64,000 nt of DNA from Otis tarda (taxonomy: Eukaryota; Chordata; Aves; Otidiformes; Otididae): contig CM048552.1 of NCBI GenBank assembly GCA_026413225.1, positions 25,409,001 through 25,473,000 on the forward strand, given 5' to 3'. Below, in pieces: positions 35,990 through 48,600 of this stretch. The notes under the pieces were generated by a model. That model did no database searches. It had not been told where the DNA came from and saw only the letters and a list, made by a program, of their open reading frames with translations. The translations under genes and the position numbers were made by a program. Numbering within the stretch: position 1 is the stretch's first letter; each line of letters opens with the position of its first letter.

Positions 35990-36012
35990 AGTGTTCCCAC
36001 TGTGGGAACACT
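35990..36012. repeat. short perfect hairpin
   Basis: AGTGTTCCCA at 35990-35999 is complementary to 36003-36012 with a 3-nt centre. I know of no function. Confidence 0.8.
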
Positions 36013-36124
36013 GTATTCCCACATTGCCTGCATAGGAACACCTCTGATTCCCTCTTTCATCCTTCATTTTATTAGGCTTGTTATGCCTTTTAAACAAACA
36101 AACACAAAAAACCCGGACTCTCCA

Positions 36125-36182
36125 TTCAATGCCATTTCTGATTGAAATTCAGAATTCTTGTCCGTTCAATGCCATTTCTGAT
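36125..36182. repeat. 18-bp direct repeat, 40-bp period
   Basis: TTCAATGCCATTTCTGAT is found at 36125-36142 and 36165-36182, with similar flanks (TCC upstream and AAATTC downstream). This indicates a diverged 40-bp tandem duplication. Confidence 0.9.
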
Positions 36183-38715
36183 CAAAATTCATCACTTCAG
36201 CACAGATGACCAGAACTGCATTTCCTCAGTGCCTTGCTCAATTGAATTAATACCTCCCTGAGACCATGTTTCTCTTTGTCATGATCTTGTCACAGTGGTG
36301 GTTCAGGATAATCTCACAGTTAGCTAGGAAATCTATGGTCTTTCTCCTGTTTTCCCTACTGATAAAGATGTCTGTTCAATAGCCATTGTTAGGCTATCTT
36401 GAGCTTATTACAGATATCGAGTAAGTGAACTTAATGCAAAAATGCAACAACAGATTCAATATAATTATTAGAATTACTTTCTTATTAATTTAGAGGAGCC
36501 CTTCTAGGATGCAATTCTTGAGTAGCTTACAGTTTATTTAGTTTCGTTAGGAATTAATGCAATTATGAATGCAATTACTTTTTTTTACTTGGTTAGTGGC
36601 AAGGTCTATGAAGATCAAGCTGAATTTGTAATAAAATGAGTTGTTTATGCCAAAATCGGACATGCCAGTCATACTCTGTATTAATATCACTGGTTTATTC
36701 CTAAGACTAAGGGAGACAAGGAGGAGACTGACCACTAGAGGAAGGAGCAATTTCAGTCCAGAATAAGCATAGAAACCACTGTTTAAGTCTGAATCCAATA
36801 GTAGTCTTTGTACTATAACCTAAATAATAAAGGCTGGACCAATCCTTTCTAATCTCACTTCACAGAATACATTAATATAGGTGTGGTTGTATTCATAGAA
36901 TTGTACCACAGTATCAAATTTGCAAATTCGGTACAGTGTTAATGATCTTGACATCGCGAATGTAGTTTTGTGTCCTGGTGTGTGTTTTGTGCTTGGTCCG
37001 TGTTCGTACAGTAACTCTTTCTTGTGTTAGATTATGATTTTGGAAGTCATAGTATTTCAACATGTCTGCTTATGTGGTCTATTTTAATAAGATTTGAAAA
37101 AAAAAAATCAGTTGCTTCAGTAACTACTTTACCTGCTTTGTTCTTTGCATGAAAACAATATGTTTTTGTAGTCACCTTTAAGTAGATATTTGCTGGAGGT
37201 TCAAATCCAATTTTCTTCAAAAATTGCATTAAAGCTATATATTTCATCAAGGTACTGTGCATCAGTGTGTTAGTGCTGAAGAACTGGACAAGGTCACCTG
37301 CCTCTAAGACGTCTGAAATGTTGTTTTGACTTGCCAGAAATGTTAAGTGTTAAAAAATATTTAGTGCATGGAGTTTGATATTCTTACTGACACCAAGGAG
37401 ATTATGCAAGTTTTTTAATTAATCTGCTAATGATCTTTGTCATGATGAAGGCATAAAGTGGGAGATAAATGACTGCAAAATTTTCTGTGTATGAAGATGC
37501 ATATTCATGTGATTTGCTGTTCACATGATCCAGGAACATGCACAGAAAATAAGAAAATAGGATTCCTGAGACCCTCACTCACCTTGTATTATCAGCTTCG
37601 TAAGCCCACTGCAAACCTGGTTAATGTGACCATACTTTATATATTGTTATATTGTACAAAATCATTTCTATCCCGTGGCTTACGCTTAGGAACAAGAGCT
37701 GTTATGTAAACAAGCTCAGACAGGCAATACTGAAGTTATTCCTAATGATACAAATTACGTAGTTGGACAAATTAATTTGTTGGACTGATTAAACTATGAT
37801 TGTAAAAAATTTCAGTTGGTTTCTTCCCTTATATCCCATGCCTCTTCCTGGGATCTAGTCCTATGAATTTTTTTAATTGAAAACTACACTGAGTTTAATT
37901 GCCCTGGAAGAATTTCAGTTACATTTGGTTTATCTTTGTTGTTTGCTTTCTTTTTAAAGTCTGCTGTGTAGAATGAGTGATCCTCATGTCATTTGTAACT
38001 TTTGCATTTGTCCTTGTTTTCTTTTATGTGGAGTTTTTAGTAGGCTTGTGTCAATTCTGTTATAACATCTTTAAGTGCTGCATTTCACTATGGTACTGAA
38101 AAGAATGCAGATTCACCCTTACTGCTGAAGAGCAGGTAGAAAATTAGTTATTTGAATAATTAGTTATTAGAAATTAGTTGTTTGAATAATTACTGTGGTT
38201 TGTACTTTTCTTATTTTTAAATACACTTAAAATGTAGTGTCTTATTTAGATGAAACATTTGGAATTTTTGACTGCTGTAAAAAGCATGAATCTTGCTGAT
38301 GACAGTAATGAGTCATCTAGCGAGAATGGCATTGTACTGATGGTACTATAACAGAAACGGTCTCTGCTGTCTGCTGTCTTTGTGTATCTGACCTTGAAGA
38401 GAATTGGAACTTGCTTGTTGCAGAAGTTGAGCATCTAATACATTGATGCACCTGTTCGTTCTCGCATATTAAATCAGATAATGTTTATAATGATCAGTGA
38501 CTCTTTTATGCATTAAATATTTTATCTCTCTAGTGATCTGGACATTCAGCTGCATTTACCTGTATTAACTGACTGTCCTTACCATGTGAAACTGCTTATA
38601 CTTCAGAAAATTGTAACTTTGCACCGTTCCCATTCCTTTCTGACATCGTTTTCTCTTGCTATTGAAACTTACTTGTAACTAAAGCAATTTTGGTTTGCAT
38701 TTTATATTCGCATAG

Positions 38716-38819
38716 AGACCATGAACCAAGCAACACCTGCTAGAAAACTGGAAGAGGTTCTTCACCTTGCAGAACTCTGTATCGAAGTATTGCAGCAAAA
38801 TGAAGAACATCATTCAGAG
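38716..38819 (+). CDS. CADPS2: CADPS2 exon (E)[13 protein letters not shown]... (104 nt)
   Basis: Two bases (AG) complete the glutamate split from the upstream exon, then the frame reads [20 protein letters not shown], then [14 protein letters not shown]. It ends in phase 0 at GAG|GTGAGG. The acceptor is [18 protein letters not shown] followed by AFAWW in the next exon is a hallmark of CAPS proteins, and [12 protein letters not shown] is the CADPS2 version. It encodes helices of the MUN/MHD1 region implicated in SNARE and syntaxin contact and vesicle priming. Confidence 0.95.
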
Positions 38820-41800
38820 GTGAGGCCGTAACTGCGTTTGCTGTAGAGAGTGGTTTGTTCCTAGATTTTTTTCTCCCCTGATGAGAAGCAATTCTGTCAA
38901 GAAACATTTTAGCTTTACTTTCTGACATATGTTTAAAGCAGTTCACATTTACAGAGGAATAGGAGACTTGAAGCTTATTAAAAGTGAAGTGAAATAAAAC
39001 TCTACTTGAATTCGCTTGAATGAACTGTAGATTTAGAAATGAAAATTAAAGAGCATAAAATAGAGAAAGCATCTTTGTGCTGGAGGTGGTGAAATGGTAC
39101 GGAAAACATTCCTAGCCATATACAGTTGTTTCTTCCAACTTTTTACCTCTCATTCAAAATCGAAAGAAAATATGACTGAATGCTAGTTTTGATCATGCTG
39201 TATAGATCTTTATTTTAACGCAAAAATAATGAAGGGTATAATAATCACATTACGTTGCTCTTCTGTTGATTGGAAAAATACTGCTTTTAAACTTGCAGTT
39301 TTTAAAATGGCATTATAAGGTAGAAAAAATAAAATAGAACAATTTCATGTTTCTTACTCTCAAGTCTTTTGCTTCATGATACAGAAATCATAATATTTAG
39401 AATATTTAGAAGTATAGCACCTTTTATGTCAAGGAATTACAAAAATAAACTTGACCAGGTACACACAATTATATTTATTATTAACATTTATTAATAAATA
39501 TAATTTTCTAAGGTTCAGGAAATTTTTTTAAAATGTTCTCAAAAAACTCAGTATATATTTTTGAAGAAAAAATTGCAAAGGGATAAACATGATTTAGTAT
39601 ATATAGTTATAAATATGATCATTCAAAACATCTGGTTTTATATCACACTATGGATTCTAGTTTTTAGCTTACATCTGTCATGTGTGAACTTGTTATAGAT
39701 GTTTTATCTTATACTGAAGAAACAGCTGTTTCAATGGTTTGAAATTAGTTCCCTGGAGGTCCTGTTCTACATACTGTTGCCACTGTGTTACTCTGTAATG
39801 ATTACTTAATAAATGTATATATTGTTGTCTTTGTCTTTTGAGGACCTGTGTTACTGTAAGAATATTAGACTTCTGTGGAAAAGAACACAGAAGAATCAGA
39901 GCAAGTGATAGATGTATGATTAAACATCTCTGTTCAAAGATTACTTTCCATACTACTTATTTGCAGTCAGAAACATGGTATTTTTCAGAAGGGCAAATAA
40001 GTTGCTTGTGCCTTCAGAAAAATAAATTCAGCAAACATTTTCAATTTAACCTGAGACAGCTTGAAAAGAATAAAGATAATTTTACGATTACTTTCCCCTT
40101 CCTTCATTTGTATTAAAAATGTTCAGTTTTACTGACATTTATAGAGCATGCAGAATTTCAGTATTAAAATATATCTGAGAAAAATATTACAAAAGTCTAC
40201 ATTCCCTACTCAAAATGGAAGATTAAGTATGGTGATTTCACATCACAATGTTAAGTACATGTTCAGTGTTTGATGGTGCAGTTGATAAAAAGGGTCAGTA
40301 ATCTCTGAAGTAGTATATCACATTTTTTAATACTAGATATTTTTTTTCTTTTAATTCATAACACTTCCAAATCTCTGGGATTCCCAAAGGGAAGAGAGGT
40401 ATGTGATTCATGATGAACTAAGTGTTATTTTTCACCATTTATAGCATGTAACTGTGCACTGAATGTGTAACATAAATTGGTTTGATGATTTCTAGTGTTG
40501 TATTGCCACATTTGTGTGTCTTTCTAGAATCTAAGAGCTTCAGTCTTCCTTTAATCCAGTCAATGTTTTTGTTCTCTTAGAGTGTGTGTCACCAATTTCA
40601 AATTGCCTTTAGCCTGTTTTCATATGATCCATAATGACTGAACAACTATCTTAGCTGTAGTATTTGTTTTTCTATTCTTCTTCCTTGCTGCCTAAGCAAT
40701 GATGGGTAGTTCTTGAGAGGGTCAGAATAATTTCTGTCTGGGTTCAAAGTGTCATTTGCAAAGGGAAGAAGATGGAAAGAAAAGGTGCTGGTTTTCTGGT
40801 ATTAGTTTTGCTTTGTTTTGAGTTTTTGGCAATATTTTTTTAAAACAGTTTTGCTTGCCTAAAAGGGACACCTACCAATGCCTGTATAAATTTATTTTCT
40901 TCTTTCTTTATTTCTTTGCATTTAGTTATTTTCTAGGTAAGGAGTCTGTTCCATTAATGAGCTCCCATTTAAACAGGGTTTACTAATGAGGAACTTCTTC
41001 CAGTTTGAGGAAAAAACTCCATTTCAAACTCCTGACAAAATTTTTGAAGCCTCACCTGTCCTTTTCACTATGGTGCCCCTCAGTATCCTTCAGTCCTGAC
41101 ACTGCAAATACAAAGTACTTTTCAGTAATAGCAGAGGATGCTCAGTATTTCTTTAAAACCTCTTGCCAATTCATCTTTTCTCCATTTAACCTGCATCAAA
41201 AAGAATTACAGGCAGTCCAGGATGCAAAAAAAATATTTGCACAGCACTTTTCAGAAGTTATGTTTTATTTGATACCTTTCAGGCCTGAGTTCATAATTCT
41301 ACATTACCTAGGACCTGCGTTTCAGAGATGCAAGGGAGGATTTCTATGACTTCATTTAAAGTTGTGGGAACTCAGCACTTGTATGAATCAAGCTACGTAT
41401 GTCCCGTGTTGGTAACTCAAAAATATTCAAAATGAGGGGCCTAAGTTTGAAAGCAAAGACATTTTCTTATCTAGTATGTGTAGGTATTTCTCACTGTCAG
41501 GTATTTTCATTAACTCTGAACTAAACACTCTTAGCAGTGTGTGATATTCATCCTATTTCATAAGCTCACTTCACCTTCATCTTTAACTCCAGGATCAAAC
41601 AGCTCCCTCTGATCCAATACTCAGCTTCAGTACTGACCTTTCAAAGCCTAGATTTAAGTGACAGTAAAAAGGTACAAGAGTCGTATGTGAAGCAGTCTTT
41701 AGTGCAGAGCTGGCTTTACTTGCTGATGCACTATTTTTCACAGGTCTCTTCTTTTAAACTAGGATTACCTAAGAATCTAAATTATTGCCAGAGAAAACTG

Positions 41801-42445
41801 TATATTCTAACATGTTGTTAAGTTACTGAAAATTAATATAGACATCAGTGAATTTCTAAAGATGTATTTATAGCATTGTGGAAGGAAAACCGGATACCTT
41901 CCTCAGGAGAAGCCAACATCTTTAAGGCAAAAAGAGGAATGCAAAAGCACTCTGTATCTATTAGAAGTCCTTAGACTTCAAGGAATGAAATTTCACATTA
42001 AAACCATCCCTTCTGATTAACGAATGCCTGTAAAATATATTCACAAGAGTTTATTTGAAAAAAAAAAATTAATTACTAATTACTTATAGCTGTAGAATTG
42101 AATTAAATCAAAGGAAGCATATACAGTAATTTTTCAATGATGAGGCCTTCATTCTTTTCTTTGCTCTCTGGCAAAAAGAGTTGCAGGGATTTACATTCCT
42201 TTTGATTTTTTTTGTGTTACATTTTTGTTCTGATTATATAATTTTTCCCAGCATAATATATTTGATTTCTTACTTTTTTATGCAGGGCTTTGTAAAATAT
42301 TTTCACATTTTTCACTAGGCCAGTTCATCTTCCCCAAATGAGACAGAACATGAAGTGACATATCCAAATGTATTTTGCCATAGATACAACACATTTCTTT
42401 GCTTTATGACTCGTGTTTAGTAATTCTATTTTGTCATGTTTGCAG
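38820..42445 (+). other. intron, 3.6 kb
   Basis: This AT-rich intron holds an AT-only 14-bp hairpin (39467-39505) and no recognisable transposon or gene. Open frames at 39838-40116 and 41005-41349 have no family signature. Confidence 0.7.
39467..39505. repeat. AT-rich 14-bp hairpin
   Basis: AATTATATTTATTA (39467-39480) is exactly complementary to 39492-39505, with an 11-nt loop. Its low complexity makes a chance origin possible. Confidence 0.8.
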
Positions 42446-42602
42446 GCATTCGCTTGGTGGCCAGAATTATTGGCTGAGCATGCAGAGAAGTTTTTATCTC
42501 TTTATTCTGTTGATATGGATTCAGTACTCGAGGCACAGCCGCAGGACTCCTGGGACAGCTTCCCACTTTTCCAGCTGCTGAATAACGCCCTCAGAAACGA
42601 CA
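42446..42602 (+). CDS. CADPS2: CADPS2 exon [16 protein letters not shown]... (157 nt)
   Basis: The exon starts in phase 0 after GTTTGCAG and reads [20 protein letters not shown], then [20 protein letters not shown] and [12 protein letters not shown]. It ends with one A in phase 1 at A|GTAAGA. The block AFAWW...EHAE.F.....DMD...[15 protein letters not shown] is diagnostic of [15 protein letters not shown] and [17 protein letters not shown] favour CADPS2 over CADPS. It is part of the MHD1/MUN core in the cytosol. Confidence 0.96.
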
Positions 42603-45600
42603 GTAAGATCTTAAGTTCTTTACTTCTTGTGTGCATAAGATTTTTCAATGTGCACACACCTTAGAAATGTGTTTCTGTATAATACAATTCTAAAAATAAA
42701 AGTGACAGTGCCTGACACTTTATGATTTATATCCTGTTGTTCCATTTCTAGGAAGTTGAGCAGTTTCTATCCTTACACCATTTCCATCTTTTTTCTGGTG
42801 ATCCTTTAACCATTCAGTCTCACAAATTGCTCAGTTTTAAATCAATGATGTACAGGCAGCATATTATGTATTTAATATTTTATGTTTAATCTATAGTGTT
42901 TAAATGTAGGATTGTGGTTAATATTTCCTTGTAAGCCTTCATGCAAACTACTTTCAGACTAGTTACGTCTATGAAGTATTGCAGGCTTCACGTGAATGTG
43001 GTAAGATATACACAGTAAATCAGAGTGTTATTATGTGAAAGTGATTTTAATAATGGAATTCAGGAAATAACCAATGAAACCATAAAAAATGGATTAGGTG
43101 TTTTTTTAAAAACATTGAATTGCATCTTGTTTTGCAGACAGGTAATTTGTCCTAACATTTTAAGGAATCATAAAGAAAAAATTATATTTGTGCTATGTCT
43201 TATATGTTTACTTATATTCTGGGGTTTTTTTTTAAAAAAATATTAAATGCCCTACTGGGGGTTTTTTTAGTTATTTTGGACATTATTCCCAAATTGTTTT
43301 TTTTATTATAAATACAATAAATAATTTTTAACTCTTCCTGGAAAATTCGTTTCATTTCTGTGGAGGTTCAGTAGCTTTTAAGAATTTTACCTCTGTATTT
43401 GGAAACTGCTTGACTGAAAGAAGGGAAAATACTATTCAAGAGCTTTTCTCCAAGGTTACACATATTGCAACCTATACTATTTATCATTGTATTGTTATTA
43501 ACCCTAGCTGCCAAGTGTTTATTGAAATATGTAGATCGTCTCAGTATAGTACCTGTTGGCTACAGCCCTGTATCATGAAATGGAGCAATGAGCAAATGTG
43601 CAATTCACTGTAACACTGATGATGAACTTCATGGAGGGAAAGGGGCAAACGGACAGGACCACTAAAGCTGACTCTTAGACAGGGTTGTTGACAGCCACTG
43701 TTATTGCACCGCTTTGAATGTGATCTAGAACAGAGCGAAGGAACATTGACATCCAGTCTTAGAGGTCTCTTCATGAATTATGTTTCCATACACTGACATT
43801 TAGCAATACATGAAATACCATATTCCTGATTATTTCTTTTTTCACATGTTATTCTAGTGAAATAAAATTTGTCTGTTAGTGTTTCTCTTCGTTTGTTTTT
43901 AAGATATTTGTGAATGTTTAATCTGGATCTCTTGTTGGACAAACTGCAACCACAGAAAGGTATCAAAGTTGCCATGCTGGTAGTAATTTAAGCTCGATTT
44001 AGAAGGCTGCTCAGGAGGGTGTAGAAGTTGTTCGATCTTGTGGCGGATCTCATGAGTTAGACTCCTGCAAGGTGGATTCTACATTACTTGAAGTGGGTAA
44101 CTGATCGTCTAAAATCCAGATTAAAAATCTGAAGCCTATATTCAGGTATCTTTCCTACCATCTTACATTTTAAATTTAGGAAGCACGTCTCTAGCTGTGA
44201 TGTTATGTGCACTTAAAACAATTATTTGGTTTCTGAAAGCTATGGAGGTATTTTACAGGAGTCTTACAAGAAGGCTCTGTGACACTACTTTTAACTACAT
44301 TAGTGTGTCATTTGTGTTCCTTTGCACTTTGGTTCCAACCTGAGAGAAGGAATAGAAACAAACAACGATTGTCCTCACATGCAAAGAGGTTGCTGGTAGG
44401 CTACTGTTTTGGTTTTTTTTTCTTTAAAAGATAAAATGGATAATGATGTTAAATTATTAAAACAACCTTAGGAAAGACATTTTATGAAAACTTCCATGTC
44501 AAAGCAGTTATTAGCAAGATTGTAAAACCTTAACTGAAGGATAAGAAATGACTCTGTATGAGATGTCACACCTGTATACCAATTTCAGTAATTCCCTAAT
44601 GGTAATAGATATAGTAAATGGCCGTTTCTGGCAAGTGAAAGCCATCTGGAAAATTACACACTTTTTTTCCCCAGAACTTTTGGAAAGCAACCATGGAAAT
44701 TAGTCACCTTTTAATCGGTGGATATGTTAGCAAGTGACAAGTGACCATTCTACCAAGAACTGATTCCCAAGTGGAACATACCTCAGTGCTTAGTCTTTAA
44801 TTAACAGCCTTTTCACCTTGCAAGTGCATTAAAGCCATTAGAAAGAGCTCCCCATGCTTATATAATCAATTTTACAGTCTTCCAAAATGAAATAAATAAT
44901 TCTAGCTTTACCCTAAGTGAAAACCTTTTCCTGAGAACTATCACCTTCATAAAGACAGATTTAGAAAAAAAAAATCTAAAAAGGGAAAAACTGGAATGTG
45001 GTCTCATGAGGATAAAAAGGCTAGTGTTAATAATTAACAAGGAGAGTGAAGTGGAGTAAATTAGCCATAATAGAGCCCACAGTGACTGGCAAAGTCACCT
45101 CTCATTATCAAAAAACTCATTAGGAAATGAAGAGGTGGAAATCCCACTGGGTTATTCTCACTCTCTGGCTATATCAGAGATTACTTTTCAGATTTCTTTC
45201 AAATGAAGAACTGTTAGGTCACCATATTGCATATTAGGTTAATCTTCAGTGAAATTTAGAGGACTGACACCTGCGTGTTATTCTATCTCAAGAGCTTTAA
45301 ATGAGCTCCTAGTCTTCGATGCAGGAGTCAGTTTTCACGTAAACCTGACATGAGCAAACTCCTAACAATAAAGAAACAATCTAACATTTACAGCATTAAA
45401 GAAAACTTACTTGTAAGACTATTTTTATAACTATGTCACTAAAATACAATATTAGAAAGACTGTGAGATAATGGAAATGCATAGTCTTTTCTATTCAAAT
45501 GATATCAAATGCGTTATTTCACATAGTATACAAAACATTGGACAAGATTCAAGCCAAATGCTTCAAAGCCAATATTCATTTAACAATGAGAAAAAAATGC

Positions 45601-48600
45601 TTTTTTTCTGATGCAGCGTATAACTTCTCATGAAATAAAAGAGAGGAGGAAAGAGGAGTCCTGACTGAAGCTTCACAGTTATATTATAAAGACCTCCATT
45701 TTTAATCACTTTAAGCTTCCATTTTTTTCTGACTTTATTCCACAACAATTAAGAGTTCATCAGTGAGTTCAACAGTCACTGCTTTCCTGTTGTGTTAAGT
45801 CTAACTGAAGAACTACTTAAAAAAAAAACAGATGGAGGAGTGTGATCTTCATATCCTCCAAAATATTTCTGGTTTTCTGACAAGAGTTAACAAATAACAA
45901 AAAGTTATTTTAAAAAATTTTATTTACTGTGGAGATAAGTAATAGAATGCAATTGCTGTAGTTTTTCAAAATGTAAAGGTTTAAAAAAATATTGTAGCTG
46001 CTTTTATATTATACATTTTAATGATCTCCAAAGTTTGTATTGTTCATACACAATTACGCCTGACTGTGTAAAGCTTTGCAGATTGTACAGAGACAACAGT
46101 ACCCAATATCTCTCTATGGTAGCGAAATTATTTTTTCCAGAATTGGTTATTCATAGGAGGAAGGTGGACATGGTTATCCCAGGATTGTATCTTATTTTCT
46201 GTAATTACCATGTTACTTTTTGCCCACAAAGCCTATGAATTCTGTTATGAAGAGGTCTGCTCTAGAGAGCGATTTACTTTCTGAAGTTGTTTAATTATTC
46301 AGAGTAAACAGTTTTTTAATGCCTCAAGACAGACATGTATAAATTCCTCTTTAAGAGGTGTCAGAGATATCTTTTAGTGGCATGTGCCTAGTTACATAGT
46401 TTTGTTTTAGATTTCTAAATATGCCAGGAAATCCAAGTGGTGCCTTCCCAAGAATCCTATGGAGAGCGGGATAATTGTAGACTGTCTGCCAAAGTGCTAA
46501 TTTTGTCAGTGGAAAAGAGACTCGTGTTAACCTGTGTTGTTCTTCCTTCCCTTTGATCCTGGAGAAGCTCTTCAGGACAGCGTAACATGCTGACTCCAGG
46601 ATAACTCCTGAGCTGTCCTTGTATAAGTAAAAACAAAGCAAGCCACACAGCTTCTCATGTACACAAGCACAGCAGATTCTTTTCCTGCTGTTAGAGGAGA
46701 AACCTCATTCCAGCGCTGCATTACTAGACTGTACTTTTTATCTCTGGTGTTTTCTTGTTGTATTGTAATATATTTCAGCTACCTAATATGTAAAAGTTGA
46801 ATAACTTTCATCTTCAACTTCAGTGTTTCGAGAATTTTTTTTATTGGGAGTCTGCAATCTGGTTTTCATTAATATTGTATATGCATTGGTTTGCTCTGGT
46901 ATAGGCTTTCATTTTGTTGTTGTTTGCCTGAATATGAGCTGGCTCATTTGAAGAGGGTGTGGGGTGTCTATATTGACAAGACAATGGAGAATTAAGCTAC
47001 GTAGCTTTAAAGACAAGTGGTAGTTGAGGGATTTAAAGTGTGGCATTTCCTCAAGGATCTCATTTCCCATCTGCTTTGATGTACTGGTGGTACCTCTTGG
47101 CAAGATCAGTTCTAATCGTAGGGTAGAGTGCCCTGACTCCAATGATGATACTCAGCTATATCACTTACCCCTCTGCTCTGAGCGCTTTCCCTGCCCTGCA
47201 GTAATCCTTGACAGGGATCTCCAGATAGGTAAATCAGAGCTACCATGTCCTCAAGCCCTGGGAAAACAAAATGCCCGCCAAGTTGTTGATCCGAGCCAGC
47301 ACTCTTGTGTGTGTGCCCAAATACAGAGGGATCTCTGTGGAGGTGCAGTTGGATTAAGAGTCTTGGCATCATTTTGGAAAGTTTCACTTCCCTGCAGGAC
47401 TGCTGTCAGAATGTTAGGAAAATAATTTAGCTTTTTAAGTTGAACAGCTTTTATTGCCTGTGACTTCTTTAAATTTCATTCCAACTTCGGAATAACAAGA
47501 GTTGCCCTCCTGCTCATGAGACTTTATTACTGTAATTCCCAGAGTAGAGCTTGTAGCGGAGCATTTCTGTGGTGTGCTCAGAAAACAGTAAACCACAAGC
47601 TCATCCCTTCATGTAACTGTGATTTCCTGATTAATTCCAGTCCTGCACTGATTCGCTATAAAGCAGCAATATTGACTTGACACAGTTGTATTCTTGTTGT
47701 TTTTAAGCTCAAAGTTGCCTTGAAAAATCAGCCTGATTGATAGGCAGTTTGATACCAGCCACCTTTTGTTTCTCAAAGGCAATGTTCATCAGCTGTTCAC
47801 TCTGCAACCTTTGTGTTAATACCCAAATCATTCTCAGTTGTTATTATTGCTGGTCACAGATGCTGCAGTTTTAAGATGTATAAATATAGAAAAAATAACA
47901 CTGTTTTGAGTGCCTGATATACAAATAATTGTGCCAGAACTGGCTAGTTAACAAGTAGTTCTATGAGCAGTGTAAATAATGGAGCATGTTTGTAATGGAC
48001 TCATAGGTGCTCTCAAGGGTGGATTCTCAAGAGTTTAATAAGAGATGAGCCTATGCCGCTGCCTTTTTCTCAGTGGAAATCTCTGCCTGCTACTTAGCTG
48101 CCTGTTTTCATGAAACCATGTATCTGAGATTTTCCCCCCTGTGTGTAATATGGTTGAAATTAGCTAAAAGTTTTGAAATTCTTAGCAAGAGAGGATGGCA
48201 AAACCTGATCACATCAGTCTTATCTCCTTACATAGAAGTGATTGATATATAATCTCCTATTACTCTACAAGGATATCTTACTCGCAAGAAGATAGTTCTT
48301 GGCTTCAGATAATTGCATTTAAAGAGGAAAAAAGAGGAAAAAAAATGTTGTCCAGACATGCAGCAACAAAGGCACTTCCTTGCATTGTAAGTAGCAATAG
48401 AAAACTGGAACTTGATGACACATTTTCCCCATAGTCTTCATCTCTCCCAAGTTCAGTTTGTGGTGGACATCATTCAGGAATGGAAGACAAAGGAGTTCCT
48501 GGAAGTTATAGAAATTATTTTTGTATATTGTACGTGGAGGTGTACTGGTGGTGGAACAAAGGGGAATTGTGATCTTATGATATGATTTCCAGTGTTTTGA

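Larger units (their letters stand above)
24729..38715 (+). other. largest intron in window, 14 kb
   Basis: The intron contains a candidate 18-nt cassette exon (27269-27286), a nested palindrome (26737-26799), and a 230-codon antisense open frame with no recognised family (27752-28444). It also contains an antisense CR1-type fossil (about 31600-32720), a plus-strand CR1 tail (about 34660-34760), a 16-bp direct repeat (34607-34644) and an 18-bp direct repeat (36125-36182). I looked for the longer alternative exon that CAPS genes can carry here (starting G-K-K-R-E-M-Y) and did not see it. Confidence 0.65.

Noticed and set aside
24729-38715. Intronless RNF133/RNF148-like genes, which lie inside CADPS2 in mammals
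   Set aside because: No frame of about 300 codons and no RING cysteine pattern is present on either strand. The longest intronic frame (230 codons) lacks these signs. They may be absent in birds or outside this window.
24729-38715. Longer alternative CAPS exon starting G-K-K-R-E-M-Y
   Set aside because: No matching phase-1 segment with splice sites was found by reading. I cannot exclude a diverged copy.
41005-41349. 114-codon plus-strand frame in an intron
   Set aside because: There is no recognisable family, the composition is that of the intron, and the conserved exon chain does not need it.
47024-47425. Open frame with N-D-D-T-Q-L-Y, reminiscent of a LINE RT catalytic loop
   Set aside because: The surrounding residues do not fit an RT domain on either side, so the short motif alone is probably coincidence.
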